Source: Acinetobacter sp. ANC 4558 (GTDB lineage: Bacteria > Pseudomonadota > Gammaproteobacteria > Pseudomonadales > Moraxellaceae). Taken from it: DNA of 64,000 bases. The DNA lies in the NCBI RefSeq assembly GCF_002135375.1, contig NZ_NEGH01000014.1, positions 1 through 64,000 of the forward strand, written 5' to 3'. Position 1 is the stretch's first letter. The number at the start of each line of letters is the position of its first letter. Made by a program: the position numbers and the translations under genes. Positions 41,869 to 50,941 of the stretch are shown here, in pieces. The notes beneath the pieces were generated by a model. It was not told the DNA's origin. It worked only from the letters and a program-made list of their open reading frames with translations, and made no database searches.

Positions 41869-42894
41869 TTGAGTAAAAAGGCATTTTTCACTGTAATACT
41901 TTCTGCTTATATTTTTCTACTAACTGCTTGTCAGAGTGTAGAAAAAAATAGTCAAATTATCGCTAGTGCATTTAATACCGCCACTCAAGTACAAAAAAGA
42001 CTGCTTGATCGACATGCGCCAAAAGATATGCTTATTCACTCAAACATCATTTATATGAACAACCCAACGCTTCACTTTGATTTATATCAACCTGCAGATA
42101 TTGCTGCACTTGGACAGCGACCAACCATTATTTGGATACACGGCGGTGGCTGGGTTTCTGGTTCAAAAGAAAATGCTCGCGGATATTTCAAACGACTAGC
42201 TGATCAGGGCTATAATGTCATTGCTGTAGAATACCAATTTGCCCCTCAGCATATTTATCCTACCCAATTGCAACAAATTAATCATCTATTTAGCTTTATT
42301 ACTCAACACGCCAAGCAATATTCAATTGATGCAAAAAATTTATATCTTGCGGGCGATTCAGCAGGTGCAAATTTAGCCAGCCATTATGCAGGATTAGTCA
42401 CAAATCCAAACTTTGCTCAAACTTCAAATTTTGAGGTATCCCTACAGGCACAGCAAATCAGTGGTTTGATTTTACACTGTGGGATTTATGATTTAGAAAG
42501 CTTTGTTCAAACAGCACCTAAGAAAATTTGGTTATTTGAATGGGGAATTAATACGCTGACTCAAGCCTATACAGGTGGACGAAAAGATGACACTGCTTTT
42601 TTACACAGTCTTTCTCCCAATCAATATTTAACCCCTTCATATCCAGCAGTTTTTATTAGTAGTGGTAATAAAGATTTTTTGACTAAATCCCAAGCTTTAC
42701 CCTTTGTCGATGCATTAAAAAAACATCAAATCCCCGTTGTTGATGTTTTTTATCCTAATTCAAAAGAATTTTTAATGCATGAATATCAATTTATGATGAG
42801 TAAAAAAGCTAGCCAAGAAACCTTTCAAAAAACTTTACAATTCCTTCGTGATACGAGCAAAACTAAAGCTAATATACGGCTTATATCCGAATAA
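41869..42894 (+). CDS. Lipoprotein alpha/beta-hydrolase (esterase)
   Basis: 341 residues from a TTG start (AGGTAATAAAC upstream). Lipobox LTAC at the end of the signal peptide (residues 18-21). The hydrolase has the oxyanion motif HGGGW, the nucleophile elbow GDSAG and a late Asp (NKDF) and His (MHEYQF). Hormone-sensitive-lipase-like, envelope-anchored. Substrate unknown. Confidence 0.8.
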   Translation: MSKKAFFTVILSAYIFLLTACQSVEKNSQIIASAFNTATQVQKRLLDRHAPKDMLIHSNIIYMNNPTLHFDLYQPADIAALGQRPTIIWIHGGGWVSGSKENARGYFKRLADQGYNVIAVEYQFAPQHIYPTQLQQINHLFSFITQHAKQYSIDAKNLYLAGDSAGANLASHYAGLVTNPNFAQTSNFEVSLQAQQISGLILHCGIYDLESFVQTAPKKIWLFEWGINTLTQAYTGGRKDDTAFLHSLSPNQYLTPSYPAVFISSGNKDFLTKSQALPFVDALKKHQIPVVDVFYPNSKEFLMHEYQFMMSKKASQETFQKTLQFLRDTSKTKANIRLISE

Positions 42895-42949
42895 GCCTTA
42901 TATATTTACTAACAAGAATGTTGAAAATAAGTCAAAAATCTATCTCAAG

Positions 42950-44116
42950 TTATTTTTTCAATTTTAAAATATGATAGACACTTAAGCCAAATAACAATCC
43001 CCAGAATGCTGAACCAATACCAAAAAACTGGACCCCAGAAGCACTAAATAGAAATGTAAGCAATGCTGCTTCACGATCATCAATTGAATGAAATGCAATC
43101 GCAAGGTTATGACCAATTGTACCAAAAAGCGCAATACCAGCTAATGCCGTAATGAAAATGCTTGGAAAGGAAAATAATAAACTGGTTAATGTTGCGGCAA
43201 ATATTCCCATTAAAATATAAAAGAAACCACAGCTAATTCCTGCAATATAGCGTTTTTCTGGGTTTGGGTGTGCTTGGTCATCTAAACTAATCGCGGCACT
43301 AATTGCTGCAATATTCACGGAGAAACAGCCAAATGGTGCCAAAATCATTTGAGCAGTACCTGTCCATCCAATTAAATGTTTCACATTAGGCTCATAACCA
43401 TAACTTTTAATCATTGCTAGCCCAGGTAAATATTGAGAAGCCATATTAATGACAAGTAAAGGTAAGGCAATTCCAAATAAAGCGGCCCAAGAAAAATCTG
43501 GAAACATCAATACAGGTATTGCTGGGCTGAACTGAATCGTTCCCAACTGAAACTCCATAAAGAATGGAACCAAAACAATACCTGCTAAAACAGTAACAAC
43601 AATGCTATATCTTGGCCAAAACCGTTTAGACAAAATATAAGCAATTAAAAGTGCTAAAATAAAGCCCCATTGTGTTTGCATAGATAAAAAAATTGCCACG
43701 CCAAATTTTAATAGCACACCAGCCAACATAGCACTGGTTAAACTCTGAGGAATATGCTGTAAAACTTTAGCAAAAACACCCGAAAAACCAAGAATAGCGG
43801 TCAACAATCCACAAATTAAAAATGCGCCAATTGCCTCATAAAGACTATAACCACTGGCGGAAGCAATAATCAATGCAAGTCCTGCAGTAGACCAAGACGT
43901 TGCAACAGGGTATTTAAACTTCCACGAAAGAATTAATCCACAAGAACCAATTCCGATACCTAGAGCCCAAAACCATGAGGTAATTTGAGCTTCTGTTGCC
44001 CCTAAAAGCTGCGCGGCTTGAATGACCAGTACTGAAGAAACACTAATCCCAACGAGAAAGGTTATAAATCCTGCAAAAGCAGCAGGTATAGAAAAGTCTT
44101 GGAGAAATCTTTGCAT
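42950..44116 (-). CDS. benE: Benzoate/proton symporter (BenE family)
   Basis: About 389 residues from ATG 44114-44116; earlier ATGs at +4 and +16 codons lack clear ribosome sites, so the start is uncertain. About 12 membrane helices; 'FSIPAAFAGFITFLVGISVS' and 'GISCGFFYILMGIFAATLTS' match BenE. Proton-coupled uptake of benzoate-like acids. Not in a ben operon here. Confidence 0.82.
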   Translation of the reverse strand: MQRFLQDFSIPAAFAGFITFLVGISVSSVLVIQAAQLLGATEAQITSWFWALGIGIGSCGLILSWKFKYPVATSWSTAGLALIIASASGYSLYEAIGAFLICGLLTAILGFSGVFAKVLQHIPQSLTSAMLAGVLLKFGVAIFLSMQTQWGFILALLIAYILSKRFWPRYSIVVTVLAGIVLVPFFMEFQLGTIQFSPAIPVLMFPDFSWAALFGIALPLLVINMASQYLPGLAMIKSYGYEPNVKHLIGWTGTAQMILAPFGCFSVNIAAISAAISLDDQAHPNPEKRYIAGISCGFFYILMGIFAATLTSLLFSFPSIFITALAGIALFGTIGHNLAIAFHSIDDREAALLTFLFSASGVQFFGIGSAFWGLLFGLSVYHILKLKK

Positions 44117-44279
44117 GATTTTATGCATTAACAATACGTCATAAATAATCGCAATATCATACACCCTTCAATTAACTGTTCAAGGATTAGTACTTGATTG
44201 CATTCATTTAAAATTCCGCTAACAATTTGCTTTTAATGGATGTAGGATATGCGCTCAGAATTCAATGGGGAATGAATAA

Positions 44280-44840
44280 ATGGCTGAGAGTTGGCAAGAA
44301 TCTTTAAAAATTTTGAAAGATGGAAACTTACAGTTTCTACATCAAAAAAAATCTAAATTAGAACACAATATTGAAGACTTACAAGAATTAAAAGAGGGAC
44401 AAAACCCTCATGCTATTATTATTTGCTGTGCAGATTCGCGTGTTTCACCTGATATTATTTTCAATCAATATATTGGAGATTTATTTGTCATTCAAAATGC
44501 TGGTAATGTATGTGATACATCCGTTCTTGGCAGTGTACAATATGCTTTACAATACTTAGGCACACCATTAGTGGTTGTTTTGGGACATAGTCTCTGCGGT
44601 GCTGTATCGGCGGCACATAAAAATAAGCAAGTTAAAGGGCCACTAAAAAGTATCGTCGATATGATTGATTCACATGTGGTAGCAACCAGTATTGATGATT
44701 CCATACGCAATCATGCAAAACAGTCGGCGGAAGAAATTTGTAAATTATTAGAACCGTATGAATCTTTACTTGAACAAACTGTTAAAGTTTTACCTGCTTA
44801 TTATGATATCTGTAGTGGTGAAGTCGGCTGGCTTAACTAA
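44280..44840 (+). CDS. Beta-class carbonic anhydrase
   Basis: 186 residues. Zinc ligands Cys50, His103 and Cys106, with the Asp52-Arg54 dyad in CCADSRVSP and GHSLCGAV. It hydrates CO2. The protein is short for the family but complete. A terminator follows. Confidence 0.88.
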   Translation: MAESWQESLKILKDGNLQFLHQKKSKLEHNIEDLQELKEGQNPHAIIICCADSRVSPDIIFNQYIGDLFVIQNAGNVCDTSVLGSVQYALQYLGTPLVVVLGHSLCGAVSAAHKNKQVKGPLKSIVDMIDSHVVATSIDDSIRNHAKQSAEEICKLLEPYESLLEQTVKVLPAYYDICSGEVGWLN

Positions 44841-44859
44841 CACCTTAAAAACCAAAAAT

Positions 44860-44892
44860 AAACCAATAAATAAGTTGGTTTATTTATTTTTT
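44860..44892 (+). terminator. Terminator after the carbonic anhydrase gene
   Basis: AAACCAA (44860-44866) and TTGGTTT (44875-44881) pair, then a T-rich tail. Confidence 0.7.
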
Positions 44893-45096
44893 AAAAATTT
44901 ATAAGTCTTAAAATAATTAATTTTATATTAATATTCAAATTATTCTTAACAAAATATTACTTCAAAATTATTTGTGATTCCGTATTTATACACATAATTA
45001 TAGTTATCACATATTTGTTCTGATCTGACGATAACTCAACTTTATATATGCAATAAATCATTATGAAAGTAAAAAATTGAAATTGGAGACCATTTT

Positions 45097-45519
45097 ATGA
45101 GAAATGATATTGGTTTAACTCATGTTGCATTAGCAGCCAAGAATATTGATTTAAGTATCGATTTTTATCGTCGCTATGCAAATATGCATATTATGCATGA
45201 ACGAATCGACAAAGAAATTGATAAGCGAGTTGTTTGGCTTTCAGATAAAACCAGACCTTTCGTACTTGTATTAGTACAGAGTCAGAATCCAACCCCTATT
45301 CTTGGACCATTCGCACACTTAGGCGTGGGTTGTAAAGATCAAGCTGAAGTAGATCAATTATGTGCCCAAGCTAAAACAGAAGGTATACTAGCAAAAGACG
45401 CTACTGATTCTGGTTATCCCGTCGGATATTGGGCTTTTATTCATGACCCAGATGGGCATATCTTAGAAATTTCCTATGGCCAAGAAATTGGATTGACTGT
45501 ACAAAATTCGGAAGAGTAA
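45097..45519 (+). CDS. VOC-superfamily protein (glyoxalase-like)
   Basis: 140 residues with the paired beta-alpha-beta-beta-beta motifs: metal-ligand-like His in LTHVALAAKN and FAHLGVG, Glu in HILEISYG. Possible glyoxalase or dioxygenase; substrate not predictable. GGAGAC precedes the ATG. Single gene. Confidence 0.8.
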   Translation: MRNDIGLTHVALAAKNIDLSIDFYRRYANMHIMHERIDKEIDKRVVWLSDKTRPFVLVLVQSQNPTPILGPFAHLGVGCKDQAEVDQLCAQAKTEGILAKDATDSGYPVGYWAFIHDPDGHILEISYGQEIGLTVQNSEE

Positions 45520-45665
45520 TCCAACATCACTCACTAAGCCCTATACACAATGGGTTTAGCTATAAATTTTAAACTCTTCTATTAAATTGTAAATAACGCC
45601 ATTTTTATTGTCATTAGATGATTCATATTTATTCATAATACTTGAAAATAGGATTTATATTAAAT

Positions 45666-45689
45666 AACATACCTACCAGTTGGTATGTT
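45666..45689. promoter_or_regulatory. TetR-type operator of the SMR gene
   Basis: AACATACC (45666-45673) and GGTATGTT (45682-45689) form a perfect 8-base inverted repeat with an 8-base centre; a nested TACC/GGTA pair (45674-45677, 45682-45685) lies inside. It sits 18 bases before the SMR start. Confidence 0.75.
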
Positions 45690-45706
45690 ATTTATTGGAA
45701 TTAGTT

Positions 45707-46051
45707 ATGAGCAATCTTTTACTTGCTTACATTTTACTTGGATGTGCAATTATTGCTGAAGTGATTGGAAGTAGCTTTCTGATTAAATCAGAAGGCTTCA
45801 CAAAATTATTACCGAGTTTAGTGGTGCTAGTTCTGTTCAGTACCGCTTTTTATTTACTCTCGCAGGTCATTAAAACAATTCCTTTAGGCATTGCTTATGC
45901 AATTTGGTCTGGGGTTGGCATTGTTTTAACTGCCATTGTTGGATATCTTATTTTTAAACAAACACTTGATACACCTGCAATGATTGGCATGGGATTTATC
46001 ATTACAGGTGTTATCATTATTAATCTATTTTCTCAATCTTCTGGTCATTAA
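45707..46051 (+). CDS. SMR-family (EmrE-like) multidrug transporter
   Basis: ATG 45707 (GGAA upstream) gives 114 residues with four membrane helices. The essential Glu is Glu18 in LLGCAIIAEVIGSS, equivalent to EmrE Glu14. It exports quaternary ammonium-type drugs by proton exchange. Its stop overlaps the TetR start (TAATG), so both form an operon under the palindrome upstream. Confidence 0.85.
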   Translation: MSNLLLAYILLGCAIIAEVIGSSFLIKSEGFTKLLPSLVVLVLFSTAFYLLSQVIKTIPLGIAYAIWSGVGIVLTAIVGYLIFKQTLDTPAMIGMGFIITGVIIINLFSQSSGH

Positions 46052-46611
46052 TGAAAGAAATCCAGCAATCGAAAAAACAACCCCACATTATTCGCAAGCG
46101 TATTCTTGAACAAGCCATTATCTTGGCTTCTCAGAGAGGTATTTCTGGCATTTCTATTCAAAATGTCGCTAATGGTGCCGGGGTAACAAAAGGTGGAGTA
46201 TTTCATCATTTCGCAAATAAACAAATTTTAATTGAAGAAATGATGAATGAAATTTTATATCACTTAGATCTTATGATCGAAAGTACCATTCAACAAGATC
46301 ATATTGATTATGGTCAATTTACAAGAGCATATATACAAAGCGCATTTGAATCTGAAATAGCTGGACTCGTTTCTCCTTGGTCTGCATTAGCAATGACCAT
46401 GATTACTGATACAACATTCAATATTTATTGGAGTAAGTGGTTTAATCATAAATTATTACAATATTCCAGCACGGATGACTATCCCGAACTCGCCTTTATT
46501 CGACTTGCTACAGATGGATTATGGTTAAGCTGGATTACCAATAGTTTTGATAAAGAAACATGTATTAAATTGAAAACCGATTTAATTAATCGCACTTATT
46601 TAACACATTAG
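46051..46611 (+). CDS. TetR-family repressor of the SMR operon
   Basis: 186 residues. N-terminal HTH (RGISGISIQNVANGAGVTKG then GVFHHFANKQILIEEMMN) and ligand-binding C-terminus. It overlaps the SMR gene by one base. It probably binds the palindrome at 45666-45689 and is released by drug. Confidence 0.83.
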   Translation: MKEIQQSKKQPHIIRKRILEQAIILASQRGISGISIQNVANGAGVTKGGVFHHFANKQILIEEMMNEILYHLDLMIESTIQQDHIDYGQFTRAYIQSAFESEIAGLVSPWSALAMTMITDTTFNIYWSKWFNHKLLQYSSTDDYPELAFIRLATDGLWLSWITNSFDKETCIKLKTDLINRTYLTH

Positions 46612-46691
46612 ACATAACGTTATATCTTAAACTGCTCTTAAAATTTAAATACGAACATCTATCTCCTTACCCTATTGCTCGATAGCTTTAT

Positions 46692-47288
46692 TTAATTTAA
46701 AAGGCTCATCAGTGAAGAAACTGATTTTTCAACAATAGATTTTTCAATATTGTCTCTAGCTAAGCTTGAAATACCTGTTAAAAAACTGGCAAATATCGTT
46801 GCAATATTAAGACTATTTACATGATGAGGTATTTCTCCTGACTTTATTCCTCTATTTATGCATTCGATAAAACCTAACCTCGTTCGCTCTCTTGATTGAC
46901 TCAATGCTAAAGCAACATGTAAGTTTTCTTCAGAGGGCGCCATCATTGTACCCAAAGCCACCATACAACCTCGTGGATGATGATCATCATATTGCATATC
47001 TATCGACTGTTTTAACGTCAATATTAGGGCTTTTTTTGCTGATAATGTGGTATCCCAAAGTGGTTCAGTTACCTGCCCATATGTACTTATATAACACATT
47101 GATACTTCTTTAAATAATTCTTCCTTAGAGCCAAATGCTGCATAAAAACTAGGTGATGAAATATTACCCATTGCGACTTTAAGCTGACTCAACGATGTAG
47201 ATTCATATCCATACGTCCAAAAAAGATACATTGCACTTTGCAGAGCTTGATCACGATTAAACGCTCTCGGTCTTCCCATCTTTGCCAT
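46692..47288 (-). CDS. TetR-family regulator of the MFS gene
   Basis: 198 residues. HTH: ESTSLSQLKVAMGNISSPSF with SSPSFYAAFGSKEELF. It is divergent from the MFS gene with two direct operator-like repeats between (47323-47397). Related to regulators that control drug efflux. Confidence 0.82.
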   Translation of the reverse strand: MAKMGRPRAFNRDQALQSAMYLFWTYGYESTSLSQLKVAMGNISSPSFYAAFGSKEELFKEVSMCYISTYGQVTEPLWDTTLSAKKALILTLKQSIDMQYDDHHPRGCMVALGTMMAPSEENLHVALALSQSRERTRLGFIECINRGIKSGEIPHHVNSLNIATIFASFLTGISSLARDNIEKSIVEKSVSSLMSLLN

Positions 47289-47322
47289 AAAATTAAACCC
47301 ATTGCTTCGTGGTCATGTCATG

Positions 47323-47397
47323 ACTTATATACTAATCGATATAAAACTAATTGACAAACAATCATATTTCAACTTTACTTACATACCAATCGATACA
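47323..47397. promoter_or_regulatory. Operator repeats and promoter of the MFS gene
   Basis: Two near-identical 21-base direct repeats (core ATAC then AATCGATA) lie at 47323-47343 and 47377-47397. Between them is a plus-strand promoter, -35 TTGACA (47351-47356), 17-base spacer, -10 TTTACT (47374-47379). The divergent TetR probably binds both. Confidence 0.65.
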
Positions 47398-47461
47398 TAA
47401 GTATATTTTATTGTGTCTACTCTCCCTATAAATATTGATGACCCAAAACTTTGGCGGTACT

Positions 47462-48661
47462 ATGTCTAAACTCCCACAGACAACAATGCAAGCAACCGAA
47501 CAATCTCGCTTACCTATTGCCGCACTGCTCGCATTAGCAATGACAGGCTTTATTTGCATCTTTACAGAAACTATTCCAGCAGGATTACTTCCTCAAATTG
47601 CGCAAGGTTTAAATGTTTCAGAATCGGTTGCTGGACAACTCATCACCAGCTATGCCCTTGGCTCATTAATTGCAGCAATTCCTTTAACAATTTTGACTGC
47701 CAAATGGCCCAGACGTCATGTTTTATTATTCACAGCTATTGGCTTTCTTATTTTTAATACCATTACCGCACTCTCTCAGCATATTATTTTGACGCTTATT
47801 GTCCGATTTTTTGCTGGTGCCGCTGCTGGCTTAGCTTGGAGTCTTCTGGCTGGTTATGCACGGCGTATGGTCCGGCCAGAGCAACAAGGTAAGGCAATGG
47901 CGATTGCTATGATTGGAACACCAATAGCTCTATCACTTGGGGTTCCTGCTGGAACATGGCTTGGACAACTAATTGGTTGGAAAATGTCTTTCGTCATTAT
48001 GTCTATTCTCACCATTATTCTCATTTTTTGGATTCTCATTGCAGTACCTAACTATCCTGGCCAATCTCATCAAAAACAACAATCAATTATGAGTGTTTTA
48101 AAAACACCTGGCGTATTCGTTGTACTCAGTGTTGTATTTACATGGATGTTAGCGCATAACATTCTCTATACCTACATTACACCATTTTTAACCCTTTCTA
48201 ATCTTCAGTCTAATGTGGGTATTGTCTTATTGATTTTCGGCCTAATGGCGTTAATCGGAATTTGGTTTACGGGTCGCACCATTGACCACCATCTAAGAAA
48301 ATTAGTTCTTGTCAGTTTATTTGCATTTTCATTACTTTCACTCTGTTTAGGTTTATGGAGTAATATCAATTGGATCGTATTTATTAGCATTGGACTGTGG
48401 GGACTTACTTTTGGTGGTGCTGCAACATTATTACAAACAGCTTTAGCCGATGCTGCTGGTCATGGTGCAGATGTTGCTCTTTCACTTAATGTTGTTGTAT
48501 GGAACTCTGCTATTGCTGGAAGCGGAATTTTAGGCGGAATTTTACTGACTGAACTTGGCGCAAAATCCTTCCCTTGGATCATGTGTATCATTCTTATCTG
48601 TTGTTATTTAATTGCATATTTTTCAAAAAATGCTGGTTTTGCTCAAATGCGACACAACTAA
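47462..48661 (+). CDS. MFS drug/purine efflux transporter (DHA1-type)
   Basis: ATG 47462 (GGCGG 5 bases upstream) gives 399 residues with 12 membrane helices; a start 9 codons upstream is less likely. 'GYARRMVRPEQQGKAMAIAM' and 'PIALSLGVPAGTWLG' match the DHA1 family (NepI, AraJ-like). Substrate unknown. Controlled by the divergent TetR gene. A strong hairpin follows. Confidence 0.83.
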   Translation: MSKLPQTTMQATEQSRLPIAALLALAMTGFICIFTETIPAGLLPQIAQGLNVSESVAGQLITSYALGSLIAAIPLTILTAKWPRRHVLLFTAIGFLIFNTITALSQHIILTLIVRFFAGAAAGLAWSLLAGYARRMVRPEQQGKAMAIAMIGTPIALSLGVPAGTWLGQLIGWKMSFVIMSILTIILIFWILIAVPNYPGQSHQKQQSIMSVLKTPGVFVVLSVVFTWMLAHNILYTYITPFLTLSNLQSNVGIVLLIFGLMALIGIWFTGRTIDHHLRKLVLVSLFAFSLLSLCLGLWSNINWIVFISIGLWGLTFGGAATLLQTALADAAGHGADVALSLNVVVWNSAIAGSGILGGILLTELGAKSFPWIMCIILICCYLIAYFSKNAGFAQMRHN

Positions 48662-48710
48662 ACTCTCACAAAATAGCATTTATCATTGATTGATTAAATT
48701 TGAAGACTTA

Positions 48711-48740
48711 ATAAAGATGCACGATTCTGTGCATCTTTAT
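48711..48740. terminator. Terminator after the MFS gene
   Basis: ATAAAGATGCAC (48711-48722) pairs perfectly with GTGCATCTTTAT (48729-48740) around GATTCT. Confidence 0.8.
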
Positions 48741-48867
48741 CAATCAATAATTAAATCCTACTATATCTGATTCATACAGTTTAATTTTACTCAAGACTTA
48801 TATTGAATAAACTGAACTCATTACTTCATGTTTTCAAATTATTTTCGTCATCTAATCAAAAAAAAGA

Positions 48868-48963
48868 TCACTGTAAACGTTTGCGTCCGCGATAATAAAT
48901 TAAAAACACCATAAGTAACACACCTATACCTGCAAGTAATAAAACACTAAAACTTAACTTCAT
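48868..48963 (-). CDS. Possible tiny membrane protein (31 aa)
   Basis: ATG 48961-48963 to TGA 48868-48870 encodes 31 residues: one hydrophobic helix (SFSVLLLAGIGVLLMVFLIY) and a basic end. It could be the leftover C-terminus of a larger membrane protein. No strong ribosome site. Confidence 0.35.
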   Translation of the reverse strand: MKLSFSVLLLAGIGVLLMVFLIYYRGRKRLQ

Positions 48964-49323
48964 GTCAATGGAAGGTCTGACTGCGCAATCAGACGTTACT
49001 CGCGGTGCGCTCTACCATCATTTTGGTGACAAAAAAGACTTACTCATTAAATAGTATCTCAAATTAATACTGAAATGGATCAATGTTTAAAACTCATTTC
49101 AGATCATGCAAAAAACACTTGGGATGGTTTTTATTTACATTGTCATGCTTATTTAGAAATGGCTTCAAAATTAAAACATCAATTTAAGTCTACATTAAAA
49201 TATGAATTTTTAGGTAAAAGCTATTCCAGTGCGCTGTTTACTGGAATAGCTTTACAACATATTGATGCTGAATTAAAAAAATCAAGTATTTTTCTTTTAA
49301 AATTTTATACAATTACATTATAA
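48962..49323 (+). pseudogene. Decayed TetR-family regulator
   Basis: DVTRGALYHHFGDKKDLLIK is a TetR recognition helix and its follow-up. The frame stops right after (TAG near 49054), and in a shifted frame the protein continues through VSQINTEMDQCLKLISDHAK and a C-terminal domain up to 49323. The first ~35 residues are missing. A frameshift and a 5' truncation have inactivated it. Confidence 0.7.
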
Positions 49324-49536
49324 ATAAAATAATGATCAATTATATGCAACATATATTAACTCTATATCCACAAAAAACAAGCAATGTAAATTTTAGTAAA
49401 CAACTGAATTATAATAATAATTTTAATATATCTTAGTTATATCAATTTATTTAATCTTCTTTTAAATAATCATTCAATATAGATGTTTACTTTAAAGAAC
49501 CTTTTACAAAAATTTGCTCAATCAAGGAATAATGTA

Positions 49537-50625
49537 ATGACGTTTAAACAGACACTAAACATTTTTGTTGTTTCAATGTTCGTACTTCCAACAGTGACGA
49601 ATGCTTGCTCAAGTCTCGCTATTTTAGATACAGAGCATAATCTCTACCATGGTCGTACATTAGAATTATCCAGTGATCTTCCGTCTTGGCTGACCTACTA
49701 TCCTAAAAATACTTTTTTCCAAAAAAAAGCACCAAATGGACAAAATGGGATCAGTTATAAATCTAAATATGACATTCTTGCCATTACCACAGATGTATAT
49801 TTCGATGGCGATAATAAAAATGTATTGCAAGGTTTAAATAGTGCTGGCTTATCATTTAGCGCCAATATGATTACCAGTGCAAATATCGACGATCTAAAAC
49901 CTAACCAATATAAAGACTCAATTCCTGTTACCGCATTTGGAGAATGGGCGCTATCTTTATATGCAAATGTTGATCAAGTCAGAGAGGCTGTAAATAAAGG
50001 ATATTTTTGGGCACCTGTTTTAAAAGATTTTGGAAATATTAAGGCACCACTACATTATGCATTCTATGATAAAAGTGGTGGAAGTATTGTAGTTGAGGCA
50101 AAAAATGGGAAATTTCAGGTTTATAATAATCCAACACGAGTGATGACCAATGGGCCAGACTTTCCTTGGCATTTGCAAAATTTAAATAATTATACCCAAT
50201 TAACCAATGTCGACCGTTCCTCTTCAGTTCTTGGAAATATTCGTGTAGAACAACCTGATAGTGGAATAGCAATTTCAAACCTACCCTCTTCGGATACCTC
50301 GGTTGGGCGATTTATTCGTGGCGTTTATTACACCACATATGCAGATAAACAATCTTCTCCTCATGAGGCAGTCAATACGCTTGCACACATCATGAATAGA
50401 TTTGATCGAACCAAAAATATTACTACAGACCTCTATGGTGAAAGTAAAACTAAATCGCCAACTTCTATGTCTGAATATACAGTTTGGACAAGTCTATCAG
50501 ATGTAAAAAATGGTGTAATGTTCATTCGAGGATATAAAGACATTAACTATTCGAAATTTTCTCTTGAGCAATTCAACCAAAATCAACAACCTTATTCTAA
50601 AAGAATTAATACAGCAGAACTATAA
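49537..50625 (+). CDS. Penicillin V acylase/choloylglycine-type hydrolase (secreted)
   Basis: ATG 49537 (AAGGA upstream) opens a signal peptide of about 22 residues; cleavage after NA exposes the Ntn nucleophile Cys (TNACSSLAI). Choloylglycine-hydrolase family segments include 'GRTLELSSDLPSWLTYYPKN' and 'TNGPDFPWHLQNLNNYT'. It hydrolyses linear amides such as penicillin V, acyl-homoserine lactones or bile salts. Substrate unknown. A hairpin follows at 50657. Confidence 0.82.
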   Translation: MTFKQTLNIFVVSMFVLPTVTNACSSLAILDTEHNLYHGRTLELSSDLPSWLTYYPKNTFFQKKAPNGQNGISYKSKYDILAITTDVYFDGDNKNVLQGLNSAGLSFSANMITSANIDDLKPNQYKDSIPVTAFGEWALSLYANVDQVREAVNKGYFWAPVLKDFGNIKAPLHYAFYDKSGGSIVVEAKNGKFQVYNNPTRVMTNGPDFPWHLQNLNNYTQLTNVDRSSSVLGNIRVEQPDSGIAISNLPSSDTSVGRFIRGVYYTTYADKQSSPHEAVNTLAHIMNRFDRTKNITTDLYGESKTKSPTSMSEYTVWTSLSDVKNGVMFIRGYKDINYSKFSLEQFNQNQQPYSKRINTAEL

Positions 50626-50656
50626 CTACCTTACAAATTAGCCATCAATTTATTCT

Positions 50657-50684
50657 TTTAAACCGTGTGAAAACACGGTTTAAA
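50657..50684 (+). terminator. Hairpin after the amidase gene
   Basis: TTTAAACCGTGT pairs perfectly with ACACGGTTTAAA around a GAAA loop. Little T-run follows, so it may be a mRNA-end structure. Confidence 0.55.
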
Positions 50685-50906
50685 TCATTCTAAGCAGTTT
50701 TCTTAACCCGTCATCCACCTATTTTTCTAAATAGATTTAAATTGTTAGATCAATTTTTCACTTAAACTTACTTAGCTTAATTTTAACTTAGATGTTTTAA
50801 AGGGTAATAAACTATTAGAATCGTTATTTAGCGTATGATAATGCATTAGAAAATTCCACTTGTTCATAAAATGATTATGATACTTATTTTAAATCTTCGA
50901 TTCAAA

Positions 50907-50930
50907 AGACTCAGATCTTGATCTGAGTCT
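50907..50930 (-). terminator. Terminator after the FMO gene
   Basis: AGACTCAGATC (50907-50917) pairs with GATCTGAGTCT (50920-50930), just past the stop codon. Confidence 0.7.
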
Positions 50931-50941
50931 AATACAGATTA

